From contig FN649734.1 in the NCBI GenBank assembly GCA_000310025.1, positions 3,582,414 to 3,646,413 of the forward strand: 64,000 nucleotides of DNA. The letters run 5' to 3'. The notes under the pieces are model-generated. The model was given only the letters and a program-made list of their open reading frames with translations, ran no database searches and was not told where the DNA came from. Position 1 is the first letter of the stretch, and each line of letters starts with the position of its first letter. The position numbers and the translations under genes were made by a program. Below are positions 9,454 to 20,862 of the stretch, piece by piece. Source of the DNA: Ectocarpus siliculosus (taxonomy: Eukaryota > Sar > Phaeophyceae > Ectocarpales > Ectocarpaceae).

Positions 9454-12400
9454 ATGGCTGACACTTCTACCCACGAGATAGCCGCAGTCGGAGGAGGAGG
9501 AGGAGGAGGGAGAGGATCAGAAGGAGGTGGCGGGGGGAGTACGGCCTGGTTCTCCTTCTCCACCAAGTGAGTTTCGCTCTTCGTGGTTTCGGCAGGAATC
9601 CGAGTTGGATAATTACATGGCGTCGTTCGTCTGTTGGCGTTTGTGTATGTGCACCGGCTCTTCCTTGTATCCTCTCTTGCTGTACAGCCACCAACTTACC
9701 GCTAGCGTTGTTTCTCCGAAACTCTACTACACACCCCAATTGGCTTCTTCTGCCCATATCGCCGTGCACCCGTGCTAGCAGCACTGGCGCTGGCAGTTCT
9801 GTGACTCGTGTGTCAATACTGGTGCTGTGTTTCCTGTGGATGGAACCTTGGTGTGTGTGTGCTTTCGAATCAATGGGGCTCTTGCGTGCGTATGCATCCC
9901 TTCCAACGGCAACACAGCACACAAGCTAACCCTAAGCCCACACAATCGCTCGCTGCTTCTACATGGCGTTTCAACCCGACAATACGCGGTTCCCTCGTGT
10001 ATGTCAAAGAGACATATCTGACATAACGCAAAGCTCTGCCGTGCATTTACTTATTCAAGTTGCTTTTTTTTTTTTTTCCGGCGACGGGCAACGGTTTTTG
10101 CGAATTTTTGCGGTTGCTGCAGCCAGCCGGCACTACTCTGTGTGGCATCGAACACGTGTCTTCGCGATCGTAGCTGATTGTTGTACTTAGTGAATTAGTG
10201 TTGATTGATTTCGTATTCAGAACCAACACTTGTCCCTCGCATATGCGAAGGTAGAAGTCCAGGAGTGTTTCACAGCGGACCTAAATGTTAATGTTCAGGC
10301 ACGGCGCGTTGGACTCGTCCTCTGCTTATGACCCAACTGTGTTTGCAACACCAGAGCAGTGATATCTCCCCTGTCTGACAGGCTGGAGACGTTTTGACGG
10401 TCATCCTGTGTTTCGGACTGTTGTGGATGATAGGAGGGAATAAACCTTGCCCTCCATTTCTAGACAAGATATCTGGTTTGCCTCCCCTTAGCCCCCGACC
10501 GGAGGCAGCGTGTTTACGCTTGGCGGGTTCAGCATCATTGGAGTCCAGAGCTTCCGCGAGGTATCAATCGCCCCTTGCCACGCCTCCAAAATACGGCCCT
10601 CCTTTCAGCCTAATCTCCCCTCCGTTCCTTCACGTCGCCCCCCCCCCCCCCCCCCCCCATGGCAGAGTATAAAGGAACGATTGGCCATCGATGATCGATC
10701 CTGTGGGAACAATGCTCCGTCCTGTCGAGGACGCGTGGTCGATGGTCTAATAGCCGCTAAGGCATGAAAATGACGAGAGTACGCCCCACCCCCTTAATGT
10801 GTTTTTTTGTTCCCATTTAGGGCGGCTGAGGCCGGAGCGGAAGGCCATGGCTTCCAAGGCGGACAGGCTGAAGCAAAAGGCGTTGTCCGTGGTGGACACG
10901 GTTCAGACGCTGTCCTCAAGCACCGACAGCAGCAACTCTTGCACCATCACGGTCAAGGTGGGTGAGAGGGACAAACAATGGCGGTCGTTCTTGGGAGGTG
11001 GTGGTCACCTCGTGAAAGCGCTTCACGAAGCCTTGCTTGTTTGTGCGCGCGTATCGCTCTCGCCGGCAAAAGAAAGCCTACTTTCTGCGAGGCAACACCG
11101 ACTCTTCCCCTTGCTTGTCAGCGCACTACATCGTGTTGTGTTTGACCCCGGATTCCAACGTGACGTCGTCCACAAACATCCTCAGTGAACAGGGAACCCT
11201 GGCCATACGAGAGAGTCAATGGCAGGGCGGCTCTCGATCTGTTGAATTGTTTGTCTCTTGTTGACGTCATTGTCGAGGATGGGCTGATCTGTGTCATCCC
11301 TTGTGCCCATGGCAGTGATCCATTTTGCCGGTCGTCTCCTGACAGGATTGGTACACATAGCCAGGTGCTTGGTGGCAGAACAAGCTACGACCTGCTGTCT
11401 TGCAGCCTCAAAACGGTTAATTCGGCAACAGCAGACCGCAGCAAATGACACGCCGTGGTTGGCATTCAAACACTCGTACTTAACACCAACCTTTGCCAGT
11501 CTCCTCTTTGCTTCGACTACTTAATTTCCCCCGTACTTCGACCTGCTGCTGTTGCCCCGCCTCTGCTCGCCTCTCTCTCAGAGCTCTCCCCCCCGCACGG
11601 CGGCGGAGATGACGAAGCTCTCCGTGAGGCGCGGCTGGATGTTCAAGAAGAACAAGCAGGGCGCGTGGCAGCGGCGGTACTGCTGCCTCGTGCCGCACAC
11701 CTTCCTCTACTACTTCGAGTCGAAGGACGCTGAGGTGGGACGGACGCCATCCGCTCTATTTCATGCTACACAACGTAGACCAACCGGTAGCGGGGGTCCC
11801 CGAACACCGCGGTCTGAATAAGGTGGTCGCCCTACATAAGGCGGTGGTGGCGTAGACGGAACACTGAAATTTCATGTACACAATTGAATAATGCGGTTGC
11901 CCCGCCAATGCCTTTTTGGGGGACCCCCCCGCTGTACCTCCTGCTTGCTGTACCTCCTGCTTGCTGTAGATCTCACGCCTCTTCCTCGTGACTAAATAGC
12001 AGGCCAAGCTATCGAAATTTTGTGCGCCTTTCCTGTTTGAGACGAGGAGACTTGGGGGGCCACCTCGAAACCAGCGTTCGATGCCCCCTTGCTCTTCGCC
12101 AGAGCCCTGCCCTCCTCTCTTGCGGTGCAGTACGACCTTCTTTCGGAGGCCCAACTACTCTTGTTGTACATGGTGCAAAGAAACAAGCGAATATAACATG
12201 TTAAACTAACGTGACCAACAACCCCAGGTCCCGAGAGGGGTCATCGACCTAGACCCTTACACCAATATCGGGGTGGACCAGAGGACCGGCGCCATCGTCC
12301 TGGGACCCGGGGGGTCGTGGACCGTGGCAGGGCAAGGGCTAAGGAAGTTCTACTTCAAGCCGGAGGAAAGACGAATGATGAGGACGACAGCGGCGGGTGG

Positions 12401-15400
12401 GGCCGGCGCTAACGGTACCGCCGTTGCGGAGGCGGAGGGCGAGGGCGGGGGCTCCGGGGTCGCGAAGAAGGGGGACGGGGGGGGGGGCGAGGTCCTCGGC
12501 GAGTGGCTGTCCGGGCTGCACCGGGAGCGGTACAAGGTGGTCCGGGACGAGCGGGACGCTTACATGAACCTGCAGGTGCGCGGAGGGGGAGAGTGCGCGC
12601 TCGTGTCGTTGCTTGCGGATGTACGAGTACATTGGACGTACATTCATTTCGAGACGGGTGGCTCGTTTCATTTTTACGTGTGGGTGCATCCTTTGCTGGA
12701 GGAGGTGAGCACGGCCTTGGTCGTCAGACTCTTGCCGGCATCGCACCGCACTTTTGTTGTTGCAGTGTGTTGCTTGGTGGGTGATGGCCCGCTCCTCCCG
12801 CTTTTGGTATTTGCGTATATGCGTCTGGTACTTTTGTTTGCGTCAGCTGTGCTGACCGGCCGACGGATGAAGAAGGCGTCAGTTGATTCATAGCGGGATG
12901 AGAAACATGTTTTCTATTCCGCATGCTCCCTCGACAGGAGGACCGCTACGGAGACTGATTGGACTGCAGAATATGCGTGTTTGCGTGTGTTTGGTGTGCA
13001 TTTTATTCTCTATCGCTCCAGACTAGGTGCTCCTTTCGAGCTGGCTCGTCCCCCCCCCCGTTGCGGGTCTCCTCTCTATGCTATAAGCAGCGCCAGCTTC
13101 TTTGATAGCTGGCTGCACACAGCAGGACTTCTCGGCCTTGCTCTACCCGTCAGAAGAATGAGAAGCCTGACCGCCTACGCAGGATTTTAAGAGTATCTAG
13201 AAAAATAATAGGGAGGGGGCACGTAGACCCTATCCCTAACCCTAACCCTAACCGCAAAGCGCGGATCGAATACTTTATCCCATATGTTTGGTTATTCAAT
13301 TTTGCTGCGTAGACTACTGCAGAAGCTTCACCTGATCGGACACTAGGCACCCCCGTTCATCACCCCCCCCCCCAGACGGTCATCATGTACCGACTAGGCA
13401 TGCTGGTATGCACCTGCATGAGAGTACCGGCTGGTTTATTGTACCGGTTTTATTTCTTCCCCACCGCTACCTCTCGTTGTTTTTGTGCCCCTCGCAGGAA
13501 GAGTACATGTCCCAGATGCAGGACACCACGTCCGCCAAGACAGAGGCGGAGAAGGAGCGGTGTCGGGTGCTGCAGGGCCTCCAGGCGGAGCATGCGGCCG
13601 TGAGAGCGGCCGCCAGGGATGGACTCGAGCAGGTGCACTTTTTTTTTTTGTCAAAAAGAGTTCCGTCACTACGTTTTTGTCGCCGGAGTTGTTCTTTGTT
13701 TTTTTGGCTTTGCTCAAGTCTTGGCAGATCGGAGTGGACTCGAGTTGGTAGAAAATGGCCGTAGATGTGTGTACATTTTGTTTTGTCAAAAAATTGTCGT
13801 CGCGATGTTTTTTTTAGCCCTGTCTTGCTTCTTTTTTTTTTTTTCCAAGTCTTGGCAGATCGGAGTGCTACGTGTGCAACGCGGCAGTGAAAACGACAGG
13901 TTGTTCAGCATGCGCGGGAAAATACGATCGAAAAATGTACGCAGGCACCCTTTTGTGTATGTACTACTGCTGTTTGAGACGTTTAAGAACCAGTTGGGAG
14001 GGGAGAATTACCTATTGGGAGAGAGCTATGGCGGTGGTGGGCCCGGTTTAGCGGCCCCAGGTGCCAGGAGGGAATATGGCCGCTGCGTATTTTATCCAAC
14101 CCGAATCTTCACCGCACAGGCGCGAGCGCTATTCCGGGACGAAGAGCTTCCGCCGGAAGATGCGGAGTCTCTCCCGCTGCCGGCGCTGCTGGCCAGGGTG
14201 CGGGCCGTGGCGTCCGATCGGCGGTGCCGGCAGACTCGGCTGGAGGTGGAGCTCGCCGCCGCGCTTAGCGCTCTCGCGGCCGCCAGGAATGAGGAGGGGG
14301 AGAGCCGGGGCGTCGCGGAACAGCTGCGTGCGGAGGCAGGGGAGGCATCGGCAAGGTGCGGCGGTGGGCGGCCAACAAATGTCTTCCTGGTGTTGTTACA
14401 CAGCTCGCATCATTTGTCACACGAAAAGCATGGGGAGCCTCATACACGTTTCTAACATAGATTATTTTGGGTGGTTGAGTCATATGCGTCCCCAAAAATG
14501 AACGTGACGAATACCCGAAACGAAAACAAAACACACCCAACTATAGTCCAGACGGGTGTACGCGGTGGCCTTGGTCTGGCTTGTATTTTTATTTTTATAT
14601 ATGGAGTATATTCATTTAGTTATTTTGTGTTTGTCTTCGCTTCAGATCAGCGCTCACAGCACTTGTGCCGTTTCTCTCCAACCCGTGGTGACACAGAAGG
14701 GTTCCCCCCTACCCACCCCTGCTGCGGTACTTTGCCTTCGATTTTTAATGTAGCGTCACGTGTTTTGTAGGGACGAGCTCGTCTTTTTTTTCGTGTACGT
14801 GCGTTTGGATGAGAGAGGGCATTTTGGTCGATCATCATGGTGTCGCTTCTGCTCCCGTGGCTCGTGGCGTTTCTCGTGTGTGTTGGCAGCCATGTTATCG
14901 TGCCACTTTTTTTCGTATCAATCGTGGTGTCCCGCGAAGGGCAGCTGTAGCTGGTGTGTATCACCTTCCTGGTGCCTCGCTCCCTTGTCGTCGACCTTAC
15001 CTTGGCATGATTTGTCGGTGCCGTCCCCGTCTTGCGTATGCGCTGTACCGCTTGTCCATGCGCGCGCGACTGCGCTGTCGTGCTGTCTGTCGTCATGGAT
15101 GGCAGAGCCACGAATGCCGAGGCTCGGGTAGAGCGTGCGGAGGAGGAGGCGACTCGCGAGAGGGGGCTCCGTGCGACGGCAGAGGCATCGCTAGAGGCAT
15201 GCAAGGACCGCCTCGAGGTGTGCTTTGCTGCTGCTGCAGCCGTCACGTGGCGCTCTTTGGTTGGATTTTGTTTCTTTTGTGGGTGTTGTCGGGGAATACG
15301 TGGTATCCCTCGCTGCTGTTGTCGTTTGTTGGTGCCTGTCTTGTTGGTGTTCAAGGCTCACGCCGTGCTGGTGTTTTACCTAGAATCGGCTTTGTACACG

Positions 15401-18400
15401 CTCTCGTCCTCCGCCTTCTCGTCGTCGACCTCACCTCTGATGTATCCCCCCTCACCTGCTGTTGCTCGGTCGTGATCGCCAAACAATGCTGTTCGATAGG
15501 CGATCATGGTGGACGTGGAGCAGGGTCAGGTGAACCTGGGCATCATGGCGGGGGAGAGGCGCGCGGCGGCCGCGAAGGCCGCGGAGCTCTCCGAGCAGAA
15601 GCGGTTGCTGGTGAGCCCGCTCGGCGGTTGTTGTCTTGCTTGTCACTTGATTGTTGCTAAGGCGGTTGTTGTTGTTATTGTTGTTGTTGTGCTCTTGGTG
15701 GTGCCGCTGGTCTTCCGTGGCTTAAAGCTCTGGCAGGTGTGTGGCAAAAAGGAACGTGAAACAAGACAGCAGAATCGCCCTGTTTGGAAATGTAGGGGCC
15801 ATTGGACATTTCACGTTTATATCCGATTGCACCTTTCTGTAACAGACTAGTGTTCGACAAGACGTATACCGAATACCGCCGATATTCCTCCAAGGCGGTG
15901 CTCGCAACGTGCCCGAAAGCGCCATTCCTATTACCAGCAAAACGCGACATAGCAAAAATGCGTTGTTGCCCGTTGCTCCCCCCCCCCCCCCCCNNNNNNN
16001 NNNNNNNNNNNNNNNNNNNNNNNNNNNNNNNNNNNNNNNNNNNNNNNNNNNNNNNNNNNNNNNNNNNNNNNNNNNNNNNNNNNNNNNNNNNNNAAAAAAG
16101 GGGTTTGTTGGTGCCCCCCTCCGGGGGTTTTTTTTTTCTTTTCCCCTTAATTTTTTATAAGGGGGTGGGGGTTTTTTTTTTGGTTTTGGGGCTTTGGGGG
16201 GGGCCGTTTTTTTCCCGGGGTTAAAGTTTTGGGGGGGGGTGGGCAAAAAGGAACCGGAAACCAACCCCGGAAATTCCCCTTTTTGGAAAATTGGGGGCCC
16301 TTGGCCCTTTCCCGTTTTTTTTCCGTTGCCCCTTTTTTTAACCAATTTTTTTTTCCCAAAGGGTTTTCCAAAATCCCCCGTTTTTTCCCCAAGGGGGGGC
16401 CCCCAAAGGGCCCGAAAAGCCCCTTTTTTTTTCCCCCAAAACCCGGAAAAAGCAAAAAAGGGGTTTTTCCCGTTTTCCCCCCCCCCCCCCCCCCCCCCCC
16501 AACACACACACCTTACGCACACCATTGCCTACATGTTGCGCTGCCCGCTGCCGTGCCTCGCCGCGAAAGGTGCGAGAGGTGAAGCTGTCCCGGCGTTCCC
16601 TGGCGGAGGCGACGTCGGTGAACCGGCGCCTGGCGCGGGCGTACGAGTCGCTGGAGCAGTCCCTGCGGACAACGACGTCGTCGCCGGTGCCGTCGTCGTC
16701 TTCGTTCTCGGAGGAAGCCCCTCCGCCGCCGCCATCGGCAACAACAACAGCAACAGCAACAACGTCTGCTGCAACCGCGGACGCTGCTGGCGCTGCTGGC
16801 GCTGCTGGCACTGCTGCAAACAACGGCGGTTGTAGTACCGCTGCTGCCGCCCCCTCCCCCTCGGAAGACGGCGCATGCGATTCGGGGAAGGCCGTAGGAT
16901 TGGCGGCACCGGTGGAAGCAGCGAGGGCTGCGGGGGAGAGGGCGGTTTCAGATTCCAGCACCGACGGCGGCAGCGGCGGCGCTGGTGTAGCAGCCACCGC
17001 CACCTCGTTATTGCGACCGGAGGCGCGGGAGGAGGAGGCGGCCGGGGCGGCGGCGGCGGCGGCGGCAGCGGGTGCTCCGGTGTCCCCCCTCGTGGAAGGC
17101 CTGCTTGCCGGCGGCGGCGGCAGCGGCGGAGGAGGACGAGCAGGGGGAAGAGGAGGAGGAGTTGGAGGAGGGGGAAGGCGAGAAGAGTGGCGGGAGGCGC
17201 GGCTCGATGGCACCGCCATCGAGGCCGGTCGTCGAAGTCGCGGCGGCAGCGTGGGAGCAGGAGGAGGAAGAGGAGGGGGAGGAGGGAGGAGGAGCGCGGG
17301 CAGCTGGCACGGGGCACGGGAGGGCTCGGCGACGGGGCCGGGACTGATGATGCAGTTCAGGAACCTGTCCACCGGGGACGTGGATGTGCTCGTCCCCCCG
17401 AGCGAGAAGCCGCGGGGGCGAGCGTCGACAGAGAGCGGCGGCGGGGGTCCCGTCGAATCACGGGTGAGTGGAAGCTGAGGGCGTGGAGTTGGTTGGTTGG
17501 ATGGGAGGGGCGACTCCTCCGTGCTTCCCCTAGGTTTGGGGCGAGGACCGTGATTTTTTTGGTTGGGCGTGGTGATCGTAATCTGGTAAATTCCTCACCG
17601 CGACGTACATGTGCGTGGGTGTTTACAAGTATGCGCTCTCCGCTGCGTGATTGAATTTACTGCCAATCCTTTCAGGCCCCGGCTGCTACCTTCGAGCCGC
17701 ACTCCTCCAACTTGGGCCTGAAGATCACTCAGACATTCGCGGCGGCGAGCTGGCCCTGGGCGCCCAAGCCTAGCACCGAGGCCCGCGCTGCCGCCGCCGC
17801 CGCAGCCGCTTCTCCTGCTGTGGGCACCGGTACGGCTGCAAGTGGGAGCTCGACTGCTGTTGGGGCTGGCGATAGCGCAGGCGCGAGAGGCGGAAGAAGC
17901 GGCAGCGGTAGTAGCATCATCAGCGGTGGGTCCGCGGGGGCCGGCGTTGGAGAGGCCACTGCCGGAGGAAGCGGGGACGGCTGTGGCTCCGATGCCCGGG
18001 ACGGAGAGTCCGCTGCTGCTGCTACCGGCTCTGCTGCTGTCGACGCCGCTGCGGGAGCTGGGAGCGGTGGCGGGGGCGGTGGCGGCTATTCCGCGTTTGT
18101 CGGGGCCTTCGAGGGCGTCATTTCTTCCATGGGAAGCAGCGGCGGCGCCAGAGATGGTCAGACGGTCGTCCCTTCCCTTGTTCTTGACGAAGACGACGAC
18201 GACGACGACGACGACGACGACAACGGAGTTAGCGGCGGCGGCGGCGGCGGGCCGCTACCCGCTGATACCGTTACCGATGTTTGTGGCTTCGATGGTGGAA
18301 GACCACCCGCGGCTAGTTGGGGCGGTAGTAGCGAGGTTGGCGGGGAGGTTGCTGCTGGCGGACGAGCGGTCTCTCGAAGAAGCGTGGAGGCGTTGGTCTG

Positions 18401-19883
18401 CCGTAGGTGCGGGGGCACGGTGGAAGGCCCCCAGAACAGCACCTGCACGTGCTCGGTAAGGGCAACAGGCGGCTTGTCGCGGGTTGTCACGACAACCGCG
18501 CTTGTGTGCGTCTTGTGGTGTGACGAGGCTTCCTGTAGGTAGAAGCGTGTGAGGGGCTGGGAGCGGTGGCGCATGATGCATTCGGATCTGTTTCTCGCTC
18601 TGATTTCGGTCTGTTCTTGGGTGTGAGTGTCGAGCCCCAAAGCTTTTTGGGGTAGGTGTAAGTTGTCGTTGAGTATTCGTGGTTGACTTTTGAGTATGCT
18701 TTCCTTCTGACTCGGGAGTTTTCGACCCCCCCTTGCACGAGGTACATTCTGTCGACATGTAAGAGCTAAATCCACGCGTTATTCCGAACACGTACCACAC
18801 TGGTCGGCTATGCCATTTGTCCTCCCCCCCCAAGCTGCGAGACCTCTCCTTTGAGCACTCTTCGCACATCATTCGTTTTTCGAGTACCGTGCCAACCCGC
18901 CGTCCTTCTCATCGCGGTCGTTATCCACCTGACCTCGTGCCGCGCCACCTTCCGCAACAGGTGCCGGAGCTGGGCACGGGCACGGAACCGTTAGGCAGAG
19001 AGGAGAATCAGGCCACCGCCGGGCTCTCGAAGCTAAAGGGGGTCTTCATGTCCTTCAATGGGGGAGTGAAGGTGATCGATTTAGCGTGGATGCGTTCTCC
19101 AGCGGGTGTTGCGGCGCACAGCTGCGGGTCGGCCACCGGCTGTTGTGATCGGCACTTCGGATTGCCATGATGTTGTTATTATGCACGTTCCCTGCACCTT
19201 TTGATGCGACCGCCCAGAATAGGAAATCGAGATGTAGGGCGGGGGGAGGGGGGTCACGTGTGTTGGATTGGGAATACGTTTTTGACGTGGTTTCGCGTTC
19301 AACACGTGTCCAGGTAGTGCTGGCGAGGTGAAGTCGATAGATTGCTTGATTTTTTTCATCGCAGGGGAACCACTTGGTTGGTGTCACACACGCCCACACG
19401 ACAAACCCGCTTGGCTTGAGCGGAAGGCTGCTAACGTGTGGCTCAGAAATGACGGAACCGCAACCTGCGTGTTACCCGTTAGTATTTAGCTCTTGTACTA
19501 CACGGCGCGTGGTTGTGTGCGGTTACGCTTCGAACTTCAAGAGTTCCGGTCGCGCCATCATCTTTCGAATGAGCGTGCACGTCGCAGCTCTTTTTTGTTT
19601 TCCAGCCTGTGTTTCTCGGAGTAAAATCGGAGCTACCATCCTGTAACCTGGGGTCTGCCTGTGAGCGGTGAACGCATGGCCCTCGCAATCCTTACGGTTT
19701 TCACTTTACGAACTCCCCGTTGGTTGTGGATCAGGTGGCGCGGCAGATGCTGGACACAGCTGTGCGACAGAACGTGGCGCACAATGTGCCCCCGGCGGTG
19801 GCCGCGCGGTCTTCGTCGGGAGGTGGCCGTCGCCCGAGCCTTTCGTCTTCGGTGCATGCCGAAGCTGCGGGTAGTAGTGGCAG

Positions 19884-19917
<34 letters not shown>

Positions 19918-20120
19918 GCTACTGATGCTGCTGCTCCAGCTCGAGCGCCTGCGGTATCCGGCGTTGATAGCACTGATGCTACCGCTGGAGACGGTACCGG
20001 TGGTGAAAGTGTTGCGGCTGCTGCTGTCATTGTTTCTCCTGCTTCTGAGGACAATGCTGTTGGCGGTGATGGTGCTGGTGATGGTATCAACGGCGGTGCT
20101 GCTGCTGGTGCTGCCACTGC

Positions 20121-20159
<39 letters not shown>

Positions 20160-20862
20160 CACTGCTGCTGCTGCCACTGCTGCTGCTGCCACTGCTGATG
20201 CTGCACCCATTGCTGTTAATCCCGATGGTGGTGATGACGCCGGTTCTGTTGCTCCCGGTGATGGGGATGACCCCAGTAATAGCGGCGTCAACAACAGCGG
20301 TGCTGCCACCACTGCTGCTGTTTCCGCCATTTCTGATACTCCCGACGATGGTGATGACGCCGGTGGCAGTGACGGCGATGGCGCTGCCACGGGTGCTACC
20401 GCTGTGGTCGCCGCCGGCATCCTTGCAGTCGGTGAGGACGAGGAAAGCGCTGGAGAGAAAGCGGGAGTGGAGAAAGAAGAGGCGGAGATAGGGACAAGCG
20501 AATCGGGCGAGAACGACGCCGATGGCGGCGGTGTCCTCGATGATAACTCCCGCAGCCCCGCCGAAGACGACGGGGGTGACGCGGACTCGACACCTGGAGG
20601 GGGTACCGAAGCCACCGCGGCGGGAGCTCCCGAAGCGTTCATCGCGCATGCTGCTGGTGTTGGCAGTGATGATGGCACCGACGTTGCTGCAGAAGCACGA
20701 GCTGGAGCAGCAGCATCGCTACCAGCAGCGGCAGCAGCAGCAGCAGTACCAGCAGAAGCCGCGACAGCTTCCGCAGAACACGAAGGACAAGATGTGGCCC
20801 TGCAACAGCGGCCCAAGGTGAAAAAATCTGGGAGACGAGGGCGTCGAGAACGACGGCGATGA
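9454..20862 (+). CDS. PH-domain, coiled-coil, low-complexity protein (12 exons)
   Basis: Exons are 9454-9566, 10831-10957, 11582-11734, 12228-12575, 13498-13632, 14120-14355, 15106-15217, 15500-15610, 16570-17463, 17676-18455, 18961-19071 and 19735-20862. All junctions are GT-AG and agree in phase, giving about 1,415 residues. A PH domain spans exons 3-4: RGWMFKKNKQGAWQRRYCCL opens it, FYFKPE is a late strand, and WLSGLHRERYKVV resembles the C-terminal helix. A Gly/Ala/Glu-rich insert separates strand and helix. Exons 5-9 are rich in charged heptad-like sequence (coiled coil). Exons 9-10 and 12 are Ala/Gly/Ser/Asp-rich with poly-Asp and poly-Ala tracts. PH domains usually bind phosphoinositides or proteins, so a membrane-linked scaffold is inferred. 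The first exon is less certain: it needs the AG at 10830 rather than 10820. Otherwise translation starts at 10847. Confidence 0.8.
13228..13253. repeat. Interstitial telomere-like repeat (CCCTAA)n
   Basis: About four units of the TTAGGG-type telomeric hexamer lie in intron 4 of the PH gene (one unit reads CCCTAT). The tract is too short to act as a telomere and may mark an old break repair. Confidence 0.85.
15994..16093. other. Assembly gap (100 N)
   Basis: Exactly 100 N sit after a poly-C run, in intron 8 of the 12-exon PH gene model (between exons 15500-15610 and 16570-17463). Confidence 0.99.
16094..16500 (+). other. Degraded duplicate of 15594-15993 (assembly artefact)
   Basis: Read side by side, this stretch follows 15594-15993 base by base with each base smeared into homopolymers. 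One example is ttaaagttttgggggggggt against ttaaagctctggcaggtgtg. Both end in a poly-C run. It looks like a low-quality read end placed beyond the gap. It is not real genomic sequence and should not be annotated. Confidence 0.9.
18186..18221 (+). repeat. (GAC)n coding a poly-Asp run
   Basis: About a dozen GAC codons lie inside exon 17676-18455 of the PH gene and encode an Asp tract. Confidence 0.9.
19884..20163 (+). repeat. (GCT)n microsatellites coding poly-Ala
   Basis: Two main GCT runs (about 19884-19920 and 20113-20163), plus imperfect ones to about 20205, lie in the last exon of the PH gene. They encode poly-Ala. Confidence 0.9.

Noticed and set aside
15722-17372. Frames running through the N-gap and the low-quality block
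   Set aside because: They depend on the degraded duplicate right of the gap and include undefined residues.
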